This document shows, in pieces, positions 1 through 7,107 of a stretch of DNA of 15,609 nucleotides. The position numbers and the translations under genes are program-made. The notes under the pieces were generated by a model that did no database searches, was not told where the DNA came from, and was given only the letters and a program-made list of their open reading frames with translations. Location: assembly GCA_964541485.1 (NCBI GenBank), contig CAZIQL010000058.1, forward strand, positions 1-15,609, read 5' to 3'. The number at the start of each line of letters is the position of its first letter. Within the stretch, counting starts at the first letter, position 1. The stretch comes from SIG299 sp964541485. GTDB lineage: Bacteria; Bacillota; Clostridia; Lachnospirales; Lachnospiraceae.

Positions 1-754
1 GGTGCGGGAAGATATTGTCGATACCGCCGCAGTGAATGTCCATGTACTCGCCCAGGTGCTTCATGCTGATGCAGGAGCACTCAATGTGCCAGCCCGGATA
101 TCCGACGCCCCATGGGCTATCCCATTTAAGTTCCTGATTATCAAACTTCGACTTGGTGAACCAAAGTACAAAGTCACTCTTATTCTTTTTGTTTTCATCT
201 TCACTTACATCATCACGCACAGCAGTCATAAGTTCCTGCTCTGCCTGGCTGGAGAAAACATAATACTCCTTAAGCTTCGATGTGTCAAAATACACATTAC
301 CGCCAGCCACATACGCATAGCCGGTAGCTAAAAGCTTTTCTACCATCTCGATGAAATTGTCAATGCAGTTGGTCGCAGGCTCTACGACATCCGGACGCTT
401 AATATTTAACTTCTTGCAGTCTGCAAAAAATGCATCGGTGTAGAACTTTGCAATCTCCATGACGGTCTTGTTTTCGCGTTTTGCGCCCTTTAACATCTTA
501 TCCTCACCGGTATCGGCATCGCTGGATAAATGACCTACGTCTGTGATATTCATGACACGCTTTACATCATAGCCGACATAACGCAGTGTCTTCTCTAAAA
601 TATCCTCCATAATGTAGCATCTTAAATTTCCGATGTGCGCAAAGTGATATACGGTAGGTCCGCAGGTATACATATTGATTTTGCCGTCCACATTCGGAAT
701 CAGATTTTCCACTTTTCTTGTCAGTGTGTTAAACAGATAAACTTTGTTTTCCAT
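1..754 (-). CDS. cysS: Cysteinyl-tRNA synthetase, N-terminal part (cut by window edge)
   Basis: This class I aminoacyl-tRNA synthetase charges tRNA-Cys with cysteine in the cytoplasm. The 251 visible codons start at an ATG at 754 with an AGAGGGA ribosome binding site upstream, and run off the window. The translation begins MENKVYLFNTLTRKVE. It shows the CGPTVY motif with the zinc-binding Cys31, the HIGH-type ATP motif HIGN at 40-43, GWHIEC with Cys226, and DNIFPH ending at His251. By comparison with the E. coli enzyme, Cys31, Cys226 and His251 correspond to three of its four zinc ligands. The KMSKS loop and anticodon-binding domain lie outside the window. The gene sits 124 bp downstream of cysE. 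I see neither a terminator nor a good promoter between them, so it is probably co-transcribed with cysE and controlled by the cysteine T-box. Confidence 0.96.
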   Translation of the reverse strand, partial: MENKVYLFNTLTRKVENLIPNVDGKINMYTCGPTVYHFAHIGNLRCYIMEDILEKTLRYVGYDVKRVMNITDVGHLSSDADTGEDKMLKGAKRENKTVMEIAKFYTDAFFADCKKLNIKRPDVVEPATNCIDNFIEMVEKLLATGYAYVAGGNVYFDTSKLKEYYVFSSQAEQELMTAVRDDVSEDENKKNKSDFVLWFTKSKFDNQELKWDSPWGVGYPGWHIECSCISMKHLGEYMDIHCGGIDNIFPH

Positions 755-878
755 TTTTGTTCCCTCTTTCTGATGTTCTTAAAATTTATGTTACTCTTTT
801 TGATTGTTTCTTAATCCTTTACCGTCAAGTCACAGTCTCTCTTCTGTTTCATGACTTATTACATGTCTCCTGCCACAC

Positions 879-1535
879 TTAAAATGCGGCTGCCTGCTCC
901 TGCCAGGACTCCATTGCTGCCGCCAATCGTTCCGTCTCCTGTTTCAGCGTGTCAATGTCTGCTTTTACCGGGTCAGGAAGATGCACCTGATCCATATCCT
1001 CTCTCGGAATCCGTACATTGTCACGCTTAACAACTCTGCCCGGTACACCAACTACGGTAGAGTTTGGCGGAACCTCTGAAAGCACCACGGAACCTGCACC
1101 GATTTTTGAATTTTCCCCCACAGTAAACGACCCGAGTACCTTTGCACCCGCACTAATCATGACATTGTTTCCGATAGTCGGATGCCGTTTCCCTTTTTCT
1201 TTACCTGTACCACCAAGCGTCACTCCCTGATACAGTGTCACATTGTCCCCGATAACCGTGGTCTCCCCAATCACCACACCGTTTCCGTGGTCAATGAAAA
1301 GCCCTTTACCAATCGTGGCCCCCGGATGAATCTCTATGCCGGTTTTTCTTGCCGTCCGCTGCGAATACCACCTGGCAAGGAAGTAATGCTTCCTAAGATA
1401 CAGCCAGTGTGCTACCCGGTGTCTTAAAATTGCCTTAAAGCTTGGATAAAGGAAAACTTCCCATGGTGTTTTTATGGCAGCGTCACGTTCCATGACTACC
1501 TGCATTTCATCCTTCACATAACGAATCAGTCCCAT
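879..1535 (-). CDS. cysE: Serine O-acetyltransferase
   Basis: It transfers acetyl from acetyl-CoA to serine, giving O-acetylserine, the committed step of cysteine synthesis. The protein is 218 residues. It has an N-terminal helical part, then left-handed beta-helix hexapeptide repeats from about residue 65 to 165. Family signatures are visible: IDHGNGVVIGET (81-92, with the catalytic Asp-His region), GGTGK (108-112) and RHP (117-119), followed by GAGSVVL. The start is the ATG at 1535, preceded by a perfect AGGAGG six bases upstream. The reading frame stays open for another 99 codons to 1832, but that part is the T-box leader, including its terminator, so the longer version is rejected. A charged-wrap C-terminal tail (about residues 180-218) is less conserved. 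Expression should rise when tRNA-Cys is uncharged. cysS lies downstream. Confidence 0.95.
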   Translation of the reverse strand: MGLIRYVKDEMQVVMERDAAIKTPWEVFLYPSFKAILRHRVAHWLYLRKHYFLARWYSQRTARKTGIEIHPGATIGKGLFIDHGNGVVIGETTVIGDNVTLYQGVTLGGTGKEKGKRHPTIGNNVMISAGAKVLGSFTVGENSKIGAGSVVLSEVPPNSTVVGVPGRVVKRDNVRIPREDMDQVHLPDPVKADIDTLKQETERLAAAMESWQEQAAAF

Positions 1536-1576
1536 GATATGCCTCCTAATGGTTTCCTCACTGAACAAAATAATCA

Positions 1577-1607
1577 AAGAAACCCCGTCTCCAAAAAGAG
1601 ACGGGGT
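1577..1607 (-). terminator. T-box regulated intrinsic terminator
   Basis: A 10-bp stem is formed by ACCCCGTCTC (1607-1598) and GAGACGGGGT (1591-1582), with a six-base loop and a T-rich tail (TTTCTTTGATTATTTT). It stands between the T-box sequence and the cysE ribosome binding site, so it works as the attenuator of the riboswitch. Confidence 0.92.
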
Positions 1608-1834
1608 AATCCGCGGTTCCACTCTAATTAAACTGCCCATGCGAGCAATTTCTCTTAAAAACAAGTAACGGTTGTTTCCCGGATGAAGATACTTTTCTGC
1701 CATGCATCCTGTTCTCCTCATCAGCTCCCGGACGCACTTCACATTCCTTCTGTCAGAAACGCTTACAGCCGGTGGCGTTTCCTCTCTGTCACTTCCGGAT
1801 ATGCTACTCTTTCCGTTCAACGCTTTTTGCATTT
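1577..1834 (-). promoter_or_regulatory. T-box riboswitch leader, cysteine-specific (predicted)
   Basis: This is the untranslated leader of cysE. It carries the conserved T-box sequence AGAGTGGAACCGCGG at 1625-1611 (minus strand), followed at once by an intrinsic terminator. In the T-box the TGGA would pair with the tRNA 3' end UCCA, which requires discriminator base U73; tRNA-Cys has U73. In the upstream stem I region the sequence GTGAAGTGCG places a TGC (Cys) triplet at 1736-1734 in a plausible specifier loop. AGAG (1625-1622) can pair with CTCT (1600-1597), and this shares bases with the 5' arm of the terminator, giving the expected exclusive antiterminator/terminator choice. Uncharged tRNA-Cys should allow read-through into cysE and cysS. 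Stem I was not folded computationally, so its exact boundaries are approximate. Confidence 0.9.
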
Positions 1835-1839
1835 ATTAC

Positions 1840-1868
1840 ATTCTATGCAATCGGGACTTTTTTGTCAA
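1840..1868 (-). promoter_or_regulatory. Sigma-A type promoter of cysE-cysS
   Basis: The -35 box is a perfect TTGACA (1868-1863). After exactly 17 bases comes the -10 box TAGAAT (1845-1840), five of six consensus bases. Transcription would start near 1833, just ahead of the T-box leader. The promoter begins 27 bases after the flavodoxin stop codon, so cysE-cysS is a separate transcription unit. Confidence 0.85.
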
Positions 1869-1895
1869 GAATTTCTTACTTCATCTGTCAGTTTC

Positions 1896-2324
1896 TTATG
1901 CCTGTACCAGTTTCTTTCCAAGGTCACGGCACTTTGCAAGCACATCTGCATCCGGTGCTTCATTGCAAATGAGGCCTTCGCCACCGATAATCTGCGCTCC
2001 GGCATCCTGCATTCTCTTTTCCCAGTCACGCATCCATTCTCCGTCGCCCCAGCCGTAGGAACCGAAAAGTGCAATTTTCTTGCCGGAAGCAAAACTCTCA
2101 AGCTCCGTCACAAACGGCTCCATTTCCTCTTCTTCCAGTACCTCTGCTCCCATCGCCGGACAACCAAGTGCAAAACACTCCGCATCCTTTATCATATCCA
2201 CGCGAGCCTCTGAAACAGCAATTACCTTTGCCACACTTCCTACTTCCTCAATTCCCGCTCCGACAGCCTCTGCCATCTCCTGTGTATTTCCGGTCTGTGA
2301 CCAGTAGATTACGTAATATTCCAT
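1896..2324 (-). CDS. Flavodoxin
   Basis: A small FMN-binding electron carrier of 142 residues, the usual size of a short-chain flavodoxin. The N-terminus MEYYVIYWSQTGNTQEMA has the first beta strand and the phosphate-binding loop SQTGNTQ (9-15). Two further loops that would hold the flavin ring are visible: GCPAMG (54-59) and SYGWGDGEWM (89-98). The start ATG at 2324 follows AAAAGGAGAATACAAAG, a good ribosome binding site. It is the third gene after a Fur-like regulator and a DUF3793 protein, with a 49-base gap to the latter. Flavodoxins commonly replace ferredoxin when iron is short, which fits the metal-regulator-like context. The redox partner cannot be told from the sequence. Confidence 0.93.
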   Translation of the reverse strand: MEYYVIYWSQTGNTQEMAEAVGAGIEEVGSVAKVIAVSEARVDMIKDAECFALGCPAMGAEVLEEEEMEPFVTELESFASGKKIALFGSYGWGDGEWMRDWEKRMQDAGAQIIGGEGLICNEAPDADVLAKCRDLGKKLVQA

Positions 2325-2373
2325 CTTTGTATTCTCCTTTTCTGATTTTCTTTTCTAACATATAAATTCCGAC

Positions 2374-2970
2374 TTATACCGCCGGTCTGAGTGCCCTGCG
2401 ACTCTGGTAGAAATTCACGATATCAGCAATTTCATATCCTACCAGCACCAGCTCCACCGCTATTTCCTTCGCCCTGCCAAACTCCTTGAACAGTCTCCTG
2501 GTTCCCTTTAGATTGCCGTATACCTTCCAATAGCCGGAGTACAGGAAGTTTTTACCGTCATGCTGTATAAAGCCTCTTACATCTACTACCGGATAACCAA
2601 GCACCAAGCCCAGCTCATGCGGAAATTCTGTCCCGTATCTCTGATGTGCTTCATACTTTTCCCCGATAGATTTTAAAAGCTCCTGAAGCCCGTATTCTGT
2701 ATGGCCGAGTTCCTTTAACAGCTTCTGCACCTCCGGATCGGTCAGGTAATACATAAGTTCACTTGCCGTATACAACAGGTACACTTCTCTACCATCGGTC
2801 TTTGATAATCTGAAATATGAAAATCTTGTGTTTCTCAGTACTTTATCCAGATTATTTTTTTCATTCTCCTGTATAATCAACAGATTTGACGGTTTCAGAC
2901 CCGCAAGAAGCGGTGCACACTGCGTTGCAATCTGAATCTCCAGCCACCTGTTCTCCAAACTCCATTCCAT
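2374..2970 (-). CDS. DUF3793 family protein
   Basis: A 198-residue cytoplasmic protein of a family common in anaerobic Firmicutes and without an established biochemical role. Family features I recognise are an N-terminal segment with Cys18 (ATQCAPLLAGLKPSNL), the motif FPHELGLVLGYP (116-127) and GYWKVYG (146-152). The C-terminal part is helical. The start is set at the ATG at 2970: AGAAGG lies seven bases upstream. A longer version from a TTG at 2991 would translate that ribosome binding site and is unlikely. The gene is 49 bases after the Fur-like gene and 49 before the flavodoxin, so all three are probably one transcript. DUF3793 proteins often occur near Fur, Feo or flavodoxin genes (recalled, not tested), suggesting a part in iron or redox metabolism. 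Confidence 0.88.
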   Translation of the reverse strand: MEWSLENRWLEIQIATQCAPLLAGLKPSNLLIIQENEKNNLDKVLRNTRFSYFRLSKTDGREVYLLYTASELMYYLTDPEVQKLLKELGHTEYGLQELLKSIGEKYEAHQRYGTEFPHELGLVLGYPVVDVRGFIQHDGKNFLYSGYWKVYGNLKGTRRLFKEFGRAKEIAVELVLVGYEIADIVNFYQSRRALRPAV

Positions 2971-3019
2971 AGTCCTTCCTTCTTTCGACAAATTTATGTC
3001 TCTATGTATTGTTCCTAGA

Positions 3020-3268
3020 TTACGCTACGGTTATTCCGATTTTGAACATGTTCTTTTTACTGATTGCACCGATTTCTTCCAACGTATTTATCATCCGGTA
3101 AACAGTTGCTGTGCCGATTCCTTTATCTGCTTTTGATGCCTTATAATAAATTTCCTTACAGCTTTCACATTCCTCATTTAAAATAATGTCAAGTAAAATC
3201 AACCGCTGCTTTGTAATGCGGCAACCTCTTTCTTTTAATCTCTTTATCACTAAATCTCTCTGCATCAT
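3020..3268 (-). CDS. Short Fur-family regulator, DNA-binding domain only
   Basis: An 82-residue protein matching the winged-helix DNA-binding half of Fur/Zur/PerR regulators. RGCRITKQRLILLDIIL (14-30) is the first helix pair, and TATVYRMINTLEEIG (53-67) is the recognition helix with the family's TVYR signature. Full-length Fur proteins are about 130-150 residues; here the protein stops soon after the wing (KNMFKIGITVA). The dimerisation and metal-sensing domain, with its His-rich and CxxC sites, is absent. Only 49 bases separate its stop from the DUF3793 start, and no frame there encodes the missing half. One cysteine pair (C34, C37) remains. Ribosome binding site AAAGGAAGGG precedes the ATG at 3268. 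It may be a genuine minimal repressor of its own operon or a shortened relic; a tidy promoter and operators favour function. Confidence 0.85.
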   Translation of the reverse strand: MMQRDLVIKRLKERGCRITKQRLILLDIILNEECESCKEIYYKASKADKGIGTATVYRMINTLEEIGAISKKNMFKIGITVA

Positions 3269-3326
3269 GAATCCCTTCCTTTCTGTGCCTCATTTATGTA
3301 AGTATCTTTGTTACTTTTCTTTTTTA

Positions 3327-3346
3327 GAGTTAGTCATGTCTAACTC
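3327..3346. promoter_or_regulatory. Operator 2: GTTAG-N6-CTAAC palindrome near the start of transcription
   Basis: GAGTTAGTCATGTCTAACTC has 7-bp arms around a six-base centre. Its core GTTAG-N6-CTAAC equals that of operator 1, and the two centres are 23 bp apart, about two helical turns. It covers roughly +7 to +26 of the predicted transcript, a usual place for a second repressor dimer. Confidence 0.72.
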
Positions 3347-3351
3347 TTGTG

Positions 3352-3367
3352 GTTAGTTTAAACTAAC
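3352..3367. promoter_or_regulatory. Operator 1: GTTAG-N6-CTAAC palindrome over the -10
   Basis: GTTAGTTTAAACTAAC is a perfect 16-bp palindrome covering the predicted -10 box. It shares the half-site GTTAG and the six-base spacer with operator 2. The half-site resembles DtxR/IdeR-type boxes (TTAGGTTAGCCTAACCTAA) more than the classical Fur box, so the binding protein could be a DtxR-family metalloregulator elsewhere in the genome or the local short Fur protein. Confidence 0.75.
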
Positions 3368-3383
3368 TTGTGTCATATGTCAA
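3355..3383 (-). promoter_or_regulatory. Promoter of the fur-like/DUF3793/flavodoxin operon
   Basis: The -35 is a perfect TTGACA (3383-3378). A 17-base spacer leads to TAAACT (3360-3355) as the -10, four of six consensus bases. The -10 lies inside a perfect 16-bp palindrome, so the promoter should be repressible. It lies just downstream of the terminator of the preceding lipoprotein gene. Confidence 0.75.
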
Positions 3384-3405
3384 GAGCCAATTGATGATTT
3401 TTTGC

Positions 3406-3469
3406 AAAAAAAAGCCCTCCGCTGTAAACCCAATGTCATTTCGTTAATGCTTTGGTTTACAGCAGAGGG
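3406..3469 (-). terminator. Intrinsic terminator after the LRR lipoprotein gene
   Basis: Sixteen-base arms (3454-3469 and 3415-3430) pair as CCCTCTGCTGTAAACC with GGTTTACAGCGGAGGG on the minus-strand RNA. The single non-Watson-Crick position is a G-U wobble only on this strand; in plus-strand RNA it would be a C-A mismatch. Eight T residues follow (3413-3406). The hairpin begins 11 bases past the lipoprotein stop codon. Confidence 0.93.
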
Positions 3470-3480
3470 TAAAAACTTAT

Positions 3481-6414
3481 TTATTCAGCAAAAGAATACC
3501 CGTTTGCAGAGGCATACACTTCTGCTTCGCTTCCCTTTTCTCCATATATGGTTTTCAAGTTATTATCGCGTAAGAATTCAAAATCCGCAAAGGTAATAAC
3601 ACTGGCCGGTATGTAGATACTTTCCAACGCTTCACAATCAATAAATGAACTGTTGAGGGAAGATATATTTGCTCTCACATCGGCAGTTTTCAGTGCACTG
3701 CAGAAACGGAATACATAATTACCAAAAGTATTCACGGAAGAAGGAATCGTAATGCCTTCCAAAGCACGACAGTATGTAAAAGCATAATCTCCGATTTCCT
3801 TCAGTGTTTCCGGAAGGCTCACCCAAACGAGACTCTTACAATTATAAAACGCATTCTGTCCAATCTTGGTCAACGGTCCGGAAAGCGAAATCGTTTTTAA
3901 GGCATGACAATTCTTAAATGCATTTTCTCCTATCGTAGTAATAGCGGCGAGATTTCCTATCTCGACAAGAGAGGAACAACCGGAAAAGGCGCCGGATTCG
4001 ATGACCTGCACTTTTTCCATACCCAAAACCTGTGTCAAAGCGTTACAATCAATAAATGCATAGGCTCCAATCCTTGTGGCACCGTCCAGACTTCCTATGC
4101 CGGTTAAGCTTGCACAGCCATAAAAAGCATTATCGTCAATATCGCCTGTGATTCCTTCACTGATAAAGCTCTTGAGAACCTCTGCCATTTGGAAGGCGCC
4201 GAATCCGATACTTCCCACCGTTCCGGACACAGAAACCTCATGTAAGGCAGTATTCCAAACGAATGCTTCCTTACCGATTCCACTGACATCACCTTCTATG
4301 GCAACGGTTTGTAAATCAAAACAATGTGCAAATGCCATATCGGCAATCTCTGTTGTCTTACCGACTATCTGCAACGTTTGCAACTTACTTTGTGAAAATG
4401 CACTCTGGTTTATGGTAATCTTCTTTCCCTGTAAGGTAACCTGAGCCGAAGCGATGCCGGCAAAGGCACCGGTATCAATGACAAGGTCTTTCTCCCGATT
4501 CCCGAAAACCAAGGAGCTTTCCATGGCGTTACAGCCTGCAAAGGCAGACGACCCCACGTAGGTAACGCCCTCTTTTATCGTTATGTTTTTTAACATTGCA
4601 CACCCAAAGAATGCCCACTGATTGATTTTCGTGGTGGTAACCTCACCCGCATGAACCAGGGAAATACAGTCCGCAAAGGCATATTCCGGAATCTCTGCCA
4701 CCGTCAGATTGCCGATGGTGTGAAGTGAAGAACAATTCTGAAAGGCATGTGCCGCAAAGCTCTTTAAGTTCAGGTCCCCAATTTCCGTCAAGGAGGTACA
4801 ATCAGAAAATGCCCATATTCCGATTGCGGTAACATTCTCTATTCCCGGAATAGTCTGAAGACTGCTGCAACCGGAGAAGCAAAACTCCTTAATTTCCTCC
4901 GCTCCCAAGGAACCGATGGAGGCAAGGGAGGCACACTTATAAAAAACAGAGGCTCCCAGCTTTTTTACGTTCTTAAGGGTACCGACGTTTTTTAGGGCAC
5001 CGCACTGATAGAACGCTTTATCCTTAATCTCTGTTACAGTGGAAGGCAGAATTGCTTCCTTAAGTTTTGTACAACCATCAAACAGCCCCGGTTCTAATAC
5101 CACCAATCCTTCCGGAAGGGCAATGCTTTCTATTTTTGTGTTTGCAAATGCCCGGGCACCGATTGTAGTTACATTTTTTGAAAGAGTTATCTTGGTCAGA
5201 TTGGTGCAGTTTTCAAAAGCGTTGGCTTCTATAGTGACTACACTGTCCGGGAGAACGATTTCGGTAAGCCCTGTGCAACCATAGAACGCACCATTTCTGA
5301 TATATTCTACTGTATCCGGAATCACGATGGATTTTAAACTGGTACAATTACCAAAGCCACTAATTTCCACGAGACCATCCGGTAAGGTTATGGATTCCAA
5401 TGAGGTACAACCGGCAAATCCGCCATCCAATGTTTTTAAGGAAGCCGGAAGCTCGAGGGATTTTAATTTGGTACAGTCATGAAACGCATTTCCAAGATAC
5501 TCAAGGTTCTTTGGCATATTAATGTCTACAAGCTCTTTGCACTCTCCAAAGGTATGTGCTCCAATATAAGTAACACTGTCCGGAATGATAATATTCTTCA
5601 GCTTATGGCAATCCCAGAAGGTACCCTCCATATATTCCAGGTTTTCCGGCAATTTCACAGTCTCAAGCTTTTCACACATAGTAAACACATAGGAAAGCTC
5701 CCTTATGTTGTCCGGAAGCTCCACTTCCTTTAACGGAGTACTGTGGAATGCATAGATGCCTATTTTGGTAATGCTTTGCGCAAAAACGACTTCTTCCACA
5801 CCAGAAAAGCTGAAGGTGCTCTGTCCGATTTCTGTGATACCTTCGCTGAAAACAATTTTTTTAATATCCTTACGCCCCGCAAACGGAGACTCATTCTCTT
5901 CATAGATTACGGCACCGCTGCCTAAAAAGGTAAGCACACCATCTTTTAATTCCCAGGTTACGCCGACAGGAGTCGGAGTAGCTGTCGGGGTCGGTGTTGC
6001 CGTCGGCGTTGGGGTGTTTGTTGGCGTCAGAGTCGCCGTTGGCGTCGGAGTGTTTGTTGGCGTCGGAGTATTCGTTGGCGTCGGAGTATTCGTTGGCGTC
6101 GGAGTGTCTGTTGGCACCGGGGTTGCCGTTGGCGTTGGCATGTCCGTTGGTGTCGGCGTGTCCGTTGGCACCGGTGTTGCCGTTGGTGTTGGTGCATCCG
6201 TTGGCACCGGGGTCAAGGTCTCCTGCGGAACCATGGTCAGCGTTGGTACAGGTGTCAACGTCTCTTGCGGAGTCTTCGTCACCCCCATAGTAATGCCGGC
6301 TTCCGGTGTGCCGCTAACATCCTTGCCGGTGGTATCCGGATTCTCCTGTTTACAGCCGATTAGATTTAAGATAAGTAAGGTGCTTACACAAACAAATAGA
6401 ATTCTTTTTTTCAT
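3481..6414 (-). CDS. BspA-like leucine-rich-repeat lipoprotein
   Basis: A 977-residue cell-surface protein. Residues 1-20 are a lipoprotein signal peptide with lipobox LIGC, so Cys21 would be lipid-anchored to the outer face of the membrane. Residues 48-150 are a Pro/Thr-rich stalk (PTPTNT and similar), probably crossing the cell wall. From about residue 150 to the end there are some thirty repeats of the LRR_5/BspA type, with consensus like IGxxAFxxCxxLxxIxLPxxV. The C-terminus (IYGEKGSEAEVYASANGYSF) is the usual closing cap of such proteins. The ATG at 6414 follows AAAGGAAC at somewhat long spacing. BspA-like proteins can bind host or bacterial surfaces, but no ligand can be inferred here. 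It follows the HTH gene by 45 bases without a terminator or clear promoter between, so it may share the upstream promoter. Confidence 0.93.
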   Translation of the reverse strand: MKKRILFVCVSTLLILNLIGCKQENPDTTGKDVSGTPEAGITMGVTKTPQETLTPVPTLTMVPQETLTPVPTDAPTPTATPVPTDTPTPTDMPTPTATPVPTDTPTPTNTPTPTNTPTPTNTPTPTATLTPTNTPTPTATPTPTATPTPVGVTWELKDGVLTFLGSGAVIYEENESPFAGRKDIKKIVFSEGITEIGQSTFSFSGVEEVVFAQSITKIGIYAFHSTPLKEVELPDNIRELSYVFTMCEKLETVKLPENLEYMEGTFWDCHKLKNIIIPDSVTYIGAHTFGECKELVDINMPKNLEYLGNAFHDCTKLKSLELPASLKTLDGGFAGCTSLESITLPDGLVEISGFGNCTSLKSIVIPDTVEYIRNGAFYGCTGLTEIVLPDSVVTIEANAFENCTNLTKITLSKNVTTIGARAFANTKIESIALPEGLVVLEPGLFDGCTKLKEAILPSTVTEIKDKAFYQCGALKNVGTLKNVKKLGASVFYKCASLASIGSLGAEEIKEFCFSGCSSLQTIPGIENVTAIGIWAFSDCTSLTEIGDLNLKSFAAHAFQNCSSLHTIGNLTVAEIPEYAFADCISLVHAGEVTTTKINQWAFFGCAMLKNITIKEGVTYVGSSAFAGCNAMESSLVFGNREKDLVIDTGAFAGIASAQVTLQGKKITINQSAFSQSKLQTLQIVGKTTEIADMAFAHCFDLQTVAIEGDVSGIGKEAFVWNTALHEVSVSGTVGSIGFGAFQMAEVLKSFISEGITGDIDDNAFYGCASLTGIGSLDGATRIGAYAFIDCNALTQVLGMEKVQVIESGAFSGCSSLVEIGNLAAITTIGENAFKNCHALKTISLSGPLTKIGQNAFYNCKSLVWVSLPETLKEIGDYAFTYCRALEGITIPSSVNTFGNYVFRFCSALKTADVRANISSLNSSFIDCEALESIYIPASVITFADFEFLRDNNLKTIYGEKGSEAEVYASANGYSFAE
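5977..6102. repeat. In-frame 18-bp minisatellite coding the Pro/Thr stalk
   Basis: Seven consecutive 18-bp units encode the six-residue motifs PTPTNT, PTPTAT or LTPTNT (residues 105-146). Less regular units extend the array on both sides (5965-6273). Units are multiples of three, so slippage would change stalk length, not the reading frame. Confidence 0.88.
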
Positions 6415-6459
6415 TCTCGCAAGTTCCTTTCCGATTAGTCTTTTGTTTTGTCTTCCAAG

Positions 6460-7107
6460 CTACTTCATTGGTGTTTCAAGTAAATCCTCCACGGAACAGC
6501 CGAGAACTCTGGATATTTTATACAAAGTCTGCGCCTGTGCCTTGTCAATGTCGTTCATTCGTTGCTCATACATTTGTATCGAGCGAAGCTTTACCCCCGA
6601 TGCCACAGAAAGCTCCGCCTGGGTGAGTCCCCTGCTTTCCCGGATACGCTTTAGCTTTGTCTCAGATGTATTCTTCTCATAAAAGAGCTCCATGGTATCA
6701 ATAAACGCTGAAATATCCATTTCATGATAGACAGAATACATTTCAATGATTTTAAGTAACGGTATTCGTTCAAAAATATCCTTAAACCGTTTGCCACTGT
6801 ACCACTGGTATTCTGCCAATGCCCATCCTGCCCAGTACTCCGGCGTCTTTCCTTCCGCGAATCGTGGTTCCGGTAACATTTTATTCTGATATGTCTTAGT
6901 AACCACTGCCTGTAACAGTTCGGCTCCCGACATTCCTGCAAGAATCGCAGGATTTCCTCTTTCAAATTGCTCGGCATAGCCGGTAATTACAAAGAGAGAA
7001 GTCAGCCAGCAGGCTTCAAAACCACATTGATTTATACCGTAATCAAAGAATTGGGAAAGCCTGTCTTTTGCATTACTCAGATAGAATTCGCTGTATGCGC
7101 GGGTCAT
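6460..7107 (-). CDS. XRE-type HTH protein with unknown N-terminal domain (candidate antitoxin)
   Basis: The 215-residue protein has two parts. Residues 151-212 are an XRE/Cro-type helix-turn-helix (KLKRIRESRGLTQAELSVASG, then IQMYEQ and a closing VLGCSVEDLLE). Residues 1-145 are a helical domain with a striking YWAGWALAEYQWYSGK stretch (91-106) that I know only as recurring in clostridial proteins next to DUF3990 genes. The ATG at 7107 lies inside the end of the DUF3990 gene (35-base overlap) and has GGGGAG ten bases upstream, so translation is probably coupled. The N-terminal domain could neutralise the DUF3990 partner while the HTH represses the shared promoter. A plain regulator without antitoxin activity is the alternative. 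Confidence 0.85.
   Translation of the reverse strand: MTRAYSEFYLSNAKDRLSQFFDYGINQCGFEACWLTSLFVITGYAEQFERGNPAILAGMSGAELLQAVVTKTYQNKMLPEPRFAEGKTPEYWAGWALAEYQWYSGKRFKDIFERIPLLKIIEMYSVYHEMDISAFIDTMELFYEKNTSETKLKRIRESRGLTQAELSVASGVKLRSIQMYEQRMNDIDKAQAQTLYKISRVLGCSVEDLLETPMK

Noticed and set aside
755..878. Possible separate promoter for cysS (TTGACG in the cysE-cysS gap)
   Set aside because: No acceptable -10 box occurs at 16-18 bases, so co-transcription with cysE is more likely.
1536..1832. N-terminal 99-codon extension of cysE
   Set aside because: It overlaps the T-box and its terminator; the ATG at 1535 has a perfect ribosome binding site and gives a normal-length enzyme.
5965..6273. CRISPR-like array
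   Set aside because: Units are contiguous 18-bp coding repeats with no unique spacers; they encode the protein stalk.
6014..6682. 222-codon plus-strand frame rich in Val-Gly
   Set aside because: It is the antisense image of the Pro/Thr stalk repeat, with low-complexity sequence and no ribosome binding site.
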